A DNA stretch of 20,305 bases from NZ13-RE01 sp964612975. GTDB lineage: Bacteria > Dictyoglomota > Dictyoglomia > Dictyoglomales > Dictyoglomaceae. The position numbers and the translations under genes were made by a program. Location of the stretch: positions 1-20,305 of the forward strand of contig CAZTGC010000013.1 of the NCBI GenBank assembly GCA_964612975.1, in the 5' to 3' direction. Under the pieces are notes generated by a model. It was given only the letters and a program-made list of their open reading frames with translations, did not search any database and was not told the origin of the DNA. Below are positions 1 through 6,739 of the stretch, piece after piece (the first letter of the stretch is position 1; every line of letters begins with the position of its first letter).

Positions 1-48
1 ATTTCCTTTCTTGATATAATTTAACATTGATTAAGGAGAATATCAACA
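1..48. other. Left flank of the IS element, no gene seen
   Basis: These bases are the pre-insertion upstream sequence of the peptidase gene at 2300. They contain a TATAAT (15-20) and an AAGGAG-like stretch (about 33-38), but no reading frame that can be followed into the element. Bases 43-48 (TCAACA) held the -35 position of the peptidase promoter before the element inserted. Confidence 0.5.
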
Positions 49-54
49 AATAAG
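49..54. repeat. Target-site duplication, left copy (AATAAG)
   Basis: AATAAG abuts the TGTCA terminus of the IS and is repeated directly after the right terminus at 2228-2233. The match extends upstream to ACAAATAAG only because the right IS end happens to finish in ACA. Confidence 0.88.
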
Positions 55-81
55 TGTCACCGCCGGTGTATAATTGACCCA
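55..81 (+). repeat. IS21 left terminal inverted repeat
   Basis: This 27-bp end matches the reverse complement of 2201-2227 at 19 of 27 positions by hand alignment, with identical outer TGTCA and inner AATTGACCCA. The inner motif (72-81) recurs exactly at 97-106, 25 bp further in, and that copy continues into a CACCCCCTGGC block mirrored at the other end. Confidence 0.88.
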
Positions 82-121
82 GGAGCAACGGAAAGGAATT
101 GACCCACCCCCTGGCGAATTA

Positions 122-155
122 TCCCTCTGATTAATCCTACAAAGAATCGGAGGGA
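122..155 (+). promoter_or_regulatory. Hairpin enclosing the istA ribosome site
   Basis: Bases 122-132 pair with 145-155 in an 11-bp stem with one G-U pair, around a 12-base loop. The 3' arm contains the GGAGGG Shine-Dalgarno sequence of istA (149-154). If formed in mRNA, the stem would hide this ribosome site. Several insertion sequences limit transposase translation from read-through transcripts in this way. Here it is inferred from base pairing only. Confidence 0.5.
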
Positions 156-160
156 AATAA

Positions 161-1390
161 ATGCTAGGGAGTGGATCTATTATCATGTTACACGAATTAA
201 AAGCAAAGGGCAAGAGCATTCGTGCAATCGCTAAAGAGACTGGTCTTTCAAGAAATACTGTAAGAAAATACCTGAGAGCAAACGGTATTCTTCAAAGGAA
301 ACCGCATCCTAAAAGGGGTTCAAAGCTTAATCCTTACAAGGATACTATTCAACAGATGATAAATTCAGGTATATTCAACTGCGAGGTCATTTATGAAAGG
401 ATTAAAGAGGAAGGTTATACTGGTGGCTGTACTATTCTAAGGGATTATGTAAGGCCGTTTAGGCCTCCTAAACAGATTCCTGCTGTGCGCCGCTATGAGA
501 CTAACCCCGGCCAGCAAACTCAGGTTGACTGGGGAGAATATACTTACATTGACGAGGAAACTGGCGAGGTGCGTAAACTTTATATCTTTGTTATGGTGTT
601 AGGGTATTCGAGGGCTATATACGTGGAATTTACAAACCGCTGCAATGTTCATACTTTCATTTGCTGCCTCATTCACGGATTTGAATATTTTGGTGGAGTA
701 ACTGATATAGTGCTCACAGACAGGATGAAAACCGTAATACTTGGCGTTGATGAGAACAACAGGTCGATATGGAATGCTACTTTTAAGGATTTTGCTGCAA
801 CTCTTGGCTTTGTGCCGAGGGTATGCAGGGCACGGCGTCCACAGACCAAAGGCAAGGTGGAGAGTGGTATAGGATTTGTTAAAGATAATTTCTTGCCGGG
901 CAGGAGATTTACAGACTATGGAGACCTAAACCGTCAGGCGATAGAATGGTGTGACAGGAAAAACAAGAGGATACACGGTACAACTGGAGAAAGACCTATT
1001 GACCGTTTAAAGGAAGAAAACCTTAAACCCCTGCCTGTACCTGATAAATACCAGAGATTCATGGAAGAGGTGAGGAAAGTTCACAAGGATGGCCTGCTGA
1101 GCTTTGGTGGTGTGAGGTATGGTGTACCATGGCAATACAGTGGGAAAGAGGTGGTTGTAAGGGAGAGAAATGGCAAAATAGAAATTCTTTACGAAGGGAA
1201 GGTGATAGCGACTCACGAAAAGCGATATCGCTCAAGGGGAGTCGTTTTTCTTAAAGACCAGTACAAGGGGCTTAAAGAAGCGGAGGGCATGATATATCCA
1301 AAGCCGATAGCGATTAAGGTGTCTTCTCTAGAAGTGGAGAAGCGTTCTCTGGGGGTTTATCAGAGTCTTTTGGAGGTAGATAGGGTATGA
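161..1390 (+). CDS. istA: IS21-family transposase IstA (DDE)
   Basis: This 409-residue transposase catalyses strand transfer of the element, with IstB as ATPase partner. An N-terminal helix-turn-helix lies at about residues 17-42 (AIAKETGLSRNTVRKYL). The integrase-type catalytic core follows, with D123 (in QVDWGE), D187 (in LTDRMK) and E234 (in KGKVESG), a spacing normal for retroviral-like integrase folds. The C-terminal part is the usual basic DNA-binding region. The start at 161 is chosen because GGAGGG at 149-154 is well placed; a second Met at residue 9 lacks such a site. Translation ends inside the istB start codon, so the two are coupled. No frameshift or internal stop is seen. Confidence 0.95.
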   Translation: MLGSGSIIMLHELKAKGKSIRAIAKETGLSRNTVRKYLRANGILQRKPHPKRGSKLNPYKDTIQQMINSGIFNCEVIYERIKEEGYTGGCTILRDYVRPFRPPKQIPAVRRYETNPGQQTQVDWGEYTYIDEETGEVRKLYIFVMVLGYSRAIYVEFTNRCNVHTFICCLIHGFEYFGGVTDIVLTDRMKTVILGVDENNRSIWNATFKDFAATLGFVPRVCRARRPQTKGKVESGIGFVKDNFLPGRRFTDYGDLNRQAIEWCDRKNKRIHGTTGERPIDRLKEENLKPLPVPDKYQRFMEEVRKVHKDGLLSFGGVRYGVPWQYSGKEVVVRERNGKIEILYEGKVIATHEKRYRSRGVVFLKDQYKGLKEAEGMIYPKPIAIKVSSLEVEKRSLGVYQSLLEVDRV

Positions 1391-2157
1391 TAGAACTTGA
1401 GAAGGCACGAGCACATCTTGAAGAGTTAGGCCTTTCAAATGCTGCAATTTATCTTGATGCCCTCCTTGAGAAGGCCCAGCGAGAAAATAGCACGTATATT
1501 GACTTTTTAAACAACCTTCTTGAGACAGAAGTTGTTGAAAGGCAGAGACGTAATATGGAGGTAAGGACGAAGCTTGCCCGGCTGCCGTATAGAAAGACTC
1601 TGGATGAATTCGACTTTGCCTTTCAACCCAGTATTGACGAGAAACTGATAAAGGAACTGGCGACAATGGCTTTTGTTTGCCGGGCTGAGAATGTAATATT
1701 TCTTGGCCCGCCTGGAGTGGGGAAAACACACCTGGCTATAGGGCTTGCCATAGAAGCTCTGTCGCAGGGAATATCGGTTTATTTCAGCAGCCTTACGAGG
1801 CTTATTGAGGACCTCAAGAAGGCTTATGAAGAGAATCGATTGGAAAAGCGTATGAGGATATATACAAGACCAAAGCTTCTTGTAATTGATGAAGTAGGAT
1901 ATCTTCCGTTAGATGGTCTGGGTGCAAATCTCTTTTTCCAGCTAATAAGCGCCCGTTATGAGAAAGGGAGCATAATTCTGACGAGCAATAAAGGGTTTGG
2001 GGAATGGGGAGAACTTATGGGCGATCCTGTACTTGCAACTGCGGTATTGGACAGATTATTACATCATGCCCATATAATCAACATAAGGGGCAACAGCTAC
2101 CGCCTAAAGGACAGGCTAAAAACCGGGCTATATGCTAGCCTGCGTAATAACGTCTAG
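1387..2157 (+). CDS. istB: IS21 transposition helper ATPase IstB
   Basis: This 256-residue AAA+ protein of the DnaC/IstB type assembles on target DNA and stimulates the IstA transposase. Walker A is GPPGVGKT (107-114), Walker B is LLVIDEVGY (D168, E169), and the sensor region is ILTSNKGF (197-204). The basic C-terminus (RLKDRLK) is typical. Its ATG overlaps the istA stop (ATGA). The length matches family members, so it is probably functional. Confidence 0.95.
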   Translation: MIELEKARAHLEELGLSNAAIYLDALLEKAQRENSTYIDFLNNLLETEVVERQRRNMEVRTKLARLPYRKTLDEFDFAFQPSIDEKLIKELATMAFVCRAENVIFLGPPGVGKTHLAIGLAIEALSQGISVYFSSLTRLIEDLKKAYEENRLEKRMRIYTRPKLLVIDEVGYLPLDGLGANLFFQLISARYEKGSIILTSNKGFGEWGELMGDPVLATAVLDRLLHHAHIINIRGNSYRLKDRLKTGLYASLRNNV

Positions 2158-2200
2158 TTTTTAAAAAAGCCAGGGTGGGTCAAATTTTATCTGTTAAAAA

Positions 2201-2227
2201 TGGGTCAATTTAAATCCGCTATTGACA
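2201..2227 (-). repeat. IS21 right terminal inverted repeat
   Basis: This is the mirror of the left end, with TGGGTCAATT (2201-2210) and terminal TGACA (2223-2227). A second internal copy, TGGGTCAAAT (2176-2185), lies 25 bp further in, matching the left-end spacing, and is preceded by GCCAGGG. The last six bases, TTGACA, are a perfect -35 hexamer pointing outward. Confidence 0.88.
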
Positions 2228-2250
2228 AATAAGTTATTTTGATGTATAAT
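2222..2250 (+). promoter_or_regulatory. Hybrid promoter made by IS end plus host DNA
   Basis: TTGACA (2222-2227) is the last six bases of the IS. A 17-bp spacer and TATAAT (2245-2250) follow in host sequence, giving a perfect consensus with ideal spacing. The predicted start is near 2257, leaving about 43 bases of leader before the peptidase ATG at 2300, with GGAGGT at 2288-2293. In the uninterrupted site the -35 would have been TCAACA at the same spacing. Confidence 0.82.
2228..2233. repeat. Target-site duplication, right copy (AATAAG)
   Basis: This is an exact copy of 49-54, directly following the TGACA terminus of the IS. It forms the first six bases of the 17-bp spacer of the hybrid promoter for the peptidase gene. 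Confidence 0.88.
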
Positions 2251-2299
2251 TTAAATTAAGTTTAAGAAACTTTTTAATCCTAAAAATGGAGGTATATTT

Positions 2300-5104
2300 A
2301 TGAAAAAATCTTTTATATTTTTCTTAATTCTCTTTTTATTCTCTTTAACTTATGCTATGGAAGAAGTATCTTCATATAATCTTTATGTTCAATTAAATCC
2401 GGAAAAATTTACCATTAATGGATATATTGAAATAAATTATGTTAATAATACAAATTTAGACCTATCAGAGATTTATTTTTTTCTACCAGCCAATCTGGGC
2501 AAAAAAGATAATCCCCATCTTCATCCCATTATAAAAGACTCTTCTTACCTTCATGGTTTTGATCCTGCATATACTGAGGTAAGAAATATCTTTGACAAAA
2601 ATGGAAATATCCTAAATTATTCCTTGGAGAAGGGGAAGATTCTTTTTCAAGATTATTCCTTAGAAGATAATTATTTAAGAGTTTTTCTCCCATCACCCCT
2701 TTCCCCAAAGGAATCCTTTTATCTAAAAATATTATTCTCCACAAAATTTCCGAAAACATATATGGGAGATATGTCCTTTGCAAAGGATTCCTTCATTTGG
2801 AGATTTGGATGGTTTCCCCAGGAGCTGAAATTTATAGATGGGAAATGGGATAAAGGAGGAAGGTTAACTTCATGCAATTTTAATATAGAATTATTAGTTC
2901 CCAAGGATTATGTTGCTGCTTTAGGGGTAGATGAACAAAAAGAGGAATTTGTAAATGAAAACTGGAAAAAGATAATTGGAAAAAATTATTCTCCTAAAAG
3001 ATCTTTACCCTTTGCCTTAAGTAAAAAATATCTTGTTTATAAGCCTATTCTACAGATGACTCCAGAGATTTCCCTTTATTTTTATCCCGGTAGAGAATAT
3101 AAGGCAAGAATTTTAGCAAATTATGCCCAAGAGATTCTATCCTTTTATAAATCATTATATGGACCATTGAAGCATAAAAGGATTGTCATAGTAGAGGGAC
3201 AGACCGAAGGATTCTGGGGGATGACCGCAGACAATTTTGTTCTTCTTGGGAATAGTGTCTTCTACTCTTCAGATCTCTTTACTCCTTTTCTTTTTGAAAG
3301 AATAAACGAGTGGCTTCTTGCCCATGAACTTGCCCATTTATGGTGGGGAATAGGAGTTGGAATAGATTTTGACTGGGAAAATTGGATAAGTGAAGGTTTA
3401 ACACAATATTCTTCTATATATTATTTTGAGAAAAAATATGGTGCAAAAGGGGGAAATCTTTTTCCTAATTTAGGAGATGACTATTTTTTAAATTATTTAA
3501 AAGATTATATCCTTGGAGAGTGGAATTTAAGGGAATCTCAAGTGGAATATCCATATTTAACATATTTAAGGGATGGATGGGATGAGCCTATAGTCAAAGA
3601 CTATTGGAACAGCAATTATAATGGATACAGCGACAAAGTATATAACAAATCATATCTATTATTGAGATGTTTATCCTTTCTTACTGGAGAAGAAAAATTT
3701 AACGAGTTTTTAAGAATCTTTTACAAGGAATATGATAACAAATTTGCCAGTACAGAGGACTTTAAAAATCTTCTCAATAAAATAACCGGAAAAGATTTCA
3801 CAGAATTCTTTAATACCTGGTTTTATTCCACTGCGACCATAGATTGGCAGGTATTAGATCTTAAAACTTATAAACTTGGAGAACATTGGATTGCAAGGGT
3901 TCATATGAGAAGAGAAGGAAATGGGGTTTTACCTGTTGAAATTTTATTGGAGACATCAAAAGGAGAAAAAATTACAAAAATTTATGATGGAAGGGAAAAG
4001 GATGTATACTTAGATTTCCAGACAAAGGATAGGATAGTAAGGGTAGAGTTGGATCCCAATTCCATGATTCCCGATAATAATCGATTAAATAATTCCTATC
4101 CCAGGAAAATTATTTATACCTCAAAAACAAAAAGACCATTAGATGCCTATGTTATACATTATGATTTACTTCCTTCCTTTTCTATAGATCTTTCTACAGG
4201 ACAAATTACAAACCTTTCCTATCGTATAGAAGGATATGACCCAATTACTCATCGCTGGATTCTTGAGGAATTATATTTTCAAGACAATTATGGAAATTAT
4301 TATTCTGGAACCCTCTTTCAATTTATAAGGTATCTTCCAAGGGATGATTATTTTGGTTTTGCCCTTTTAAGGATAGATCCCATTTACTTTGCAGGTATAT
4401 TTGTTCTTAATAAAAGCTTTTGGGAAAAATTTTCCTTAGGGACAAGTGGAAATTTATGGCAACCTGCATATCAACTAAATTTAATTTTAGGATATGAGCT
4501 ATATACATATTTAGACTTAACATTAACAAGATTAAAGGATATCTATAATCTTGCAATGATCAATAACTTAAATTTCAGATTTTCACTACCCTTTCAATCT
4601 GAAAGGTTTTATAAATTATCTTGGAATCTCTCAAAGTATTTCTTAATCTTTCCCCATAGTTATTTATCTATCAATAATCTCTTAGGATACATCTTAATAG
4701 AAAATGATCCCTTTGGATTAATCGATGAATATGAAAGATTTAATTTAAGTGATTGGAAATCTTTAAGGGATATATATAAAGGTGATCTCAAATGGTCTTT
4801 AAATATTAATTGGAATATCCCATTAATAAGGGACCAAGAAACTAAGTTTTTCAATTTGTTTATTCTAAGAAATATTAATTTTAACATTTTTACTGAAATT
4901 GGCGGCGTATGGAATAGAAATGAAGGAATAGATTACAAGGGATTAAAAATAGGATTGGGGATAGAAAATTCCTTTAATTTTACAACTTTCTTTGAAATTC
5001 CTTTATCCCTTGTTTTTGGATATGCCTTCCCCATATATCAAGGAATTGAAAATCCCAATGAAATTGGAAGATTTTATACATATCTAAGAATAGGACAATT
5101 TTAA
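2300..5104 (+). CDS. Secreted M1 metallopeptidase with C-terminal barrel
   Basis: This 934-residue zinc peptidase starts with a signal peptide (residues 1-20, cut probably after TYA). The gluzincin core has HELAH (H342, E343, H346), the third zinc ligand E365 in WISEGLTQY 19 residues on, and a GAMEN-like substrate loop WGMTADN (306-312). Y448 in VYNKSY is the likely catalytic tyrosine. M1 enzymes remove N-terminal residues from peptides. The peptidase part ends near residue 515, and a beta-rich segment runs to about 600. From about 610 to 934 the sequence is full of short amphipathic, aromatic-rich strands and ends in Phe (YTYLRIGQF), which is how outer-membrane barrels end. I infer an exported enzyme anchored in the outer membrane. 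The GGAGGT ribosome site supports the start. The gene runs toward oriC. Confidence 0.85.
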   Translation: MKKSFIFFLILFLFSLTYAMEEVSSYNLYVQLNPEKFTINGYIEINYVNNTNLDLSEIYFFLPANLGKKDNPHLHPIIKDSSYLHGFDPAYTEVRNIFDKNGNILNYSLEKGKILFQDYSLEDNYLRVFLPSPLSPKESFYLKILFSTKFPKTYMGDMSFAKDSFIWRFGWFPQELKFIDGKWDKGGRLTSCNFNIELLVPKDYVAALGVDEQKEEFVNENWKKIIGKNYSPKRSLPFALSKKYLVYKPILQMTPEISLYFYPGREYKARILANYAQEILSFYKSLYGPLKHKRIVIVEGQTEGFWGMTADNFVLLGNSVFYSSDLFTPFLFERINEWLLAHELAHLWWGIGVGIDFDWENWISEGLTQYSSIYYFEKKYGAKGGNLFPNLGDDYFLNYLKDYILGEWNLRESQVEYPYLTYLRDGWDEPIVKDYWNSNYNGYSDKVYNKSYLLLRCLSFLTGEEKFNEFLRIFYKEYDNKFASTEDFKNLLNKITGKDFTEFFNTWFYSTATIDWQVLDLKTYKLGEHWIARVHMRREGNGVLPVEILLETSKGEKITKIYDGREKDVYLDFQTKDRIVRVELDPNSMIPDNNRLNNSYPRKIIYTSKTKRPLDAYVIHYDLLPSFSIDLSTGQITNLSYRIEGYDPITHRWILEELYFQDNYGNYYSGTLFQFIRYLPRDDYFGFALLRIDPIYFAGIFVLNKSFWEKFSLGTSGNLWQPAYQLNLILGYELYTYLDLTLTRLKDIYNLAMINNLNFRFSLPFQSERFYKLSWNLSKYFLIFPHSYLSINNLLGYILIENDPFGLIDEYERFNLSDWKSLRDIYKGDLKWSLNINWNIPLIRDQETKFFNLFILRNINFNIFTEIGGVWNRNEGIDYKGLKIGLGIENSFNFTTFFEIPLSLVFGYAFPIYQGIENPNEIGRFYTYLRIGQF

Positions 5105-5432
5105 AAACTTATCCCCAATCTATAACTACAATAACAAAAAATTTAATTTATATATAAAAAATACTTGTTGTAGTAGTAGGGGCTGTGGATAATGTGGAAA
5201 ACTGAGCTTAACCCTTTAAATAACATTATTTTGTCTGTGGATAACTTTCCACATTTTATCCACAGAACCCACATTTAAAAAATTATCCACAAAGTTATCC
5301 ACAGAACTCCCTAGTTATCCACAGAGTTATCCACAGACAATCCACAAAGTTATCCACAGCTGTGGATAATTGAAAAATCCAATTTAAAATGAATAGGGTT
5401 AAAAATAAGATTAAAAGAGGGTTGGAAATGTA
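5105..5432. other. oriC: Chromosomal replication origin (oriC)
   Basis: This gene-free stretch holds nine perfect TTATCCACA DnaA boxes. On the plus strand they are at 5256-5264, 5283-5291, 5295-5303, 5315-5323, 5327-5335 and 5350-5358. On the minus strand they are at 5184-5192, 5236-5244 and 5361-5369. Near-matches occur at 5109-5117, 5193-5201, 5245-5253 and 5338-5346. An AT-rich tract (about 5118-5164) lies on the left, separated from the first box by trios and a GC-rich link. The cluster is far beyond chance. The initiator gene dnaA is not adjacent; the neighbours are the M1 peptidase and an SDR, both reading toward the origin. parS and parAB lie about 9 kb to the right, as is common near origins. 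Confidence 0.92.
5165..5183 (-). other. DnaA-trio unwinding element next to the first DnaA box
   Basis: The plus strand reads TTG TTG TAG TAG TAG, then GGGC, then a perfect DnaA box (5184-5192) with a near-box abutting it (5193-5201). Read from the box on the other strand this is box, GC-rich link, then TAC repeats, the arrangement described for the basal unwinding element where DnaA loads on one strand. The AT-rich DNA to the left would therefore be the melting site. Confidence 0.75.
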
Positions 5433-6158
5433 CTATTTCCAAGGAGAATTTTTCTCTCTTCTCACATTTATTTCATCAATGACCGCATTACCTCTAAATT
5501 TTAAAAGGAATATTAAAATATCTGCAATTTCCTCAGGTTTTATCAATGTTGCTGGATCAATATCAGGCCTCATTATTGTTACCAAATCTGTAGCAACCCC
5601 TCCAGGAGATATAATATGGACCCTTATTCCATTTTCATGAATTTCTTGGGCTAAAACCTTCGTAAATCCCATTAAAGCATGCTTAGAAGCAGTATATGCT
5701 CCTTGATTTACATATCCCTTTGTCCCCACAACAGAAGAAATATTTATTATTGTTGGCATATCGGATTTTTTAAGATATGGAATTGCATATTTACATAGAA
5801 AAAATGGGGCTTTAGCATTTACAGCCATTATTTCGTCCCATTCTTCTTCGGTTGTTTCTGTTATCGGTTTTGATAAGGCTATTCCTGCATTATTAATAAG
5901 AATATCTAATCTTCCAAAATGTTCTATAACCTTATCAATTATCAATTTCGGAGCTTTTGAATCTCTTAAATCAAAGGGACAGATAAGGATATCTATTCCT
6001 AAATCCTTCAACTCGTTTTTAAGAATAATTAGTCCTTCTTCTGCTTTACTATTAATAGCAAGATTAACTCCCTCTTGGGCTAAAGCCTTTGAGATAGCTT
6101 TACCTATTCCTCTACTGGCACCAGTAATTAATGCTATCTTTCCTTTAATAGAAACCAT
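5433..6158 (-). CDS. Short-chain dehydrogenase/reductase (FabG-like)
   Basis: This 241-residue classical SDR is an NAD(P)-dependent oxidoreductase with a Rossmann fold. The cofactor motif is TGASRGIG (12-19), followed by NNAG (89-92), the catalytic serine S141 or S142, and YxxxK as Y155/K159. SPGGVATD (about 189-196) follows as in FabG-type ketoacyl reductases. The substrate cannot be told from sequence; ketoacyl-ACP reductase or a sugar/sterol-type dehydrogenase are both possible. The ATG at 6158 lacks a recognisable Shine-Dalgarno. A TAAAAT -10-like hexamer (6168-6173) sits only nine bases upstream of it, so the mRNA may be leaderless. The gene stands alone and ends about 60 bp from the last DnaA box. 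Confidence 0.9.
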   Translation of the reverse strand: MVSIKGKIALITGASRGIGKAISKALAQEGVNLAINSKAEEGLIILKNELKDLGIDILICPFDLRDSKAPKLIIDKVIEHFGRLDILINNAGIALSKPITETTEEEWDEIMAVNAKAPFFLCKYAIPYLKKSDMPTIINISSVVGTKGYVNQGAYTASKHALMGFTKVLAQEIHENGIRVHIISPGGVATDLVTIMRPDIDPATLIKPEEIADILIFLLKFRGNAVIDEINVRREKNSPWK

Positions 6159-6233
6159 TATTTACATATTTTAACATTAAAATGCTAAGTATGAAGAGTC
6201 TTCTTTTTTTCTTTTCAATTCTTAAAATTTATG

Positions 6234-6259
6234 ATAATATTTAGTTATCTAAATATTAT
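6234..6259. promoter_or_regulatory. 26-bp palindromic operator before marR
   Basis: Two perfect 11-bp arms (ATAATATTTAG and CTAAATATTAT) surround the spacer TTAT. The palindrome overlaps likely -10 sequences (TATGAT 6230-6235 or GATAAT 6233-6238) and ends just before the AGAGGG ribosome site of the regulator. No clear -35 is visible. The position suits autorepression by the MarR protein and control of the ABC exporter genes behind it. Confidence 0.75.
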
Positions 6260-6271
6260 TTAGAGGGACTC

Positions 6272-6739
6272 ATGTTTAAAGATAATAATTCCCTTTACTT
6301 TTTATTCAAAGATGTAATAAAGGAACATTTTATAAGAAGGGAGAAACTTCTTTCTGGAATAAAATTTTATAGGGGACAAGCTCCTGTTCTTCTCCTCTTG
6401 GAGGAAGGAAGAGGTTTAACCCAGAAGGATATTGTTAAACAGCTGAAATTGAAACCATCAACGGTTACTTTAATTTTAAGAAGAATGGAAAAAAGAGGAT
6501 TAATCAAAAAAGAAAAGGATGAAGGAGATAAAAGGTTCTCAAGGATATATATAACAGAAGAGGGGAGAAAATTTATAGATAAATTAAGGGAAGTTTTTAA
6601 AATTTTGGAAGAGGAATGCTTTATGGGGTTTTCAGAGGAGGAGAAGGATTTGTTAAGGGAATTTTTTAAAAGAATAAGGGATAATTTAAGAAAATTAAAT
6701 GAGGAAAGTGGAGGAAGTAAAAAATGCGGAGGTTATTAG
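6272..6739 (+). CDS. MarR-family transcriptional regulator
   Basis: This 155-residue winged-helix repressor has the MarR layout: an N-terminal dimerisation helix, a helix-turn-helix at about residues 50-72 (LTQKDIVKQLKLKPSTVTLI), a recognition helix followed by RRMEKRGLIKK, and a wing at about 80-95 with DEGDKRFSRIY matching the family D-x-R-x motif. The C-terminal helices complete the dimer. It is the first gene of a run with two ABC exporter genes and overlaps the first by 16 bp. The palindrome at 6234-6259 is its probable operator. Such regulators usually release DNA on binding small, often toxic, molecules, so it likely senses a substrate of the exporter. The effector is unknown. Confidence 0.92.
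   Translation: MFKDNNSLYFLFKDVIKEHFIRREKLLSGIKFYRGQAPVLLLLEEGRGLTQKDIVKQLKLKPSTVTLILRRMEKRGLIKKEKDEGDKRFSRIYITEEGRKFIDKLREVFKILEEECFMGFSEEEKDLLREFFKRIRDNLRKLNEESGGSKKCGGY

Larger units (their letters stand above)
55..2227 (+). mobile_element. Complete IS21-family insertion sequence
   Basis: This 2173-bp element carries the IS21 gene pair istA and istB, overlapping by ATGA. It begins TGTCA and ends TGACA, giving the 5'-TG...CA-3' termini typical of the family. The ends are imperfect inverted repeats. A 6-bp direct repeat AATAAG flanks it (49-54 and 2228-2233), within the usual IS21 range. Each end also carries a second internal copy of a TTGACCCA-type repeat spaced exactly 25 bp from the terminal one, as expected for the multiple transposase sites of IS21 elements. 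Both genes are open and have their motifs, so the copy may be active. Its base composition is visibly GC-richer than the AT-rich neighbours, which suggests recent acquisition. Confidence 0.95.

Noticed and set aside
15..20. TATAAT near the left edge as an active promoter
   Set aside because: No matching -35 within the window at normal spacing and no downstream gene before the IS.
1328..1729. Long antisense open frames across istA/istB
   Set aside because: They lie opposite genes with intact IstA and IstB motifs, lack ribosome sites and resemble no family.
5389..5640. Plus-strand open frame overlapping the 3' end of the SDR and the origin edge
   Set aside because: It is antisense to the conserved SDR C-terminus and has no ribosome site.
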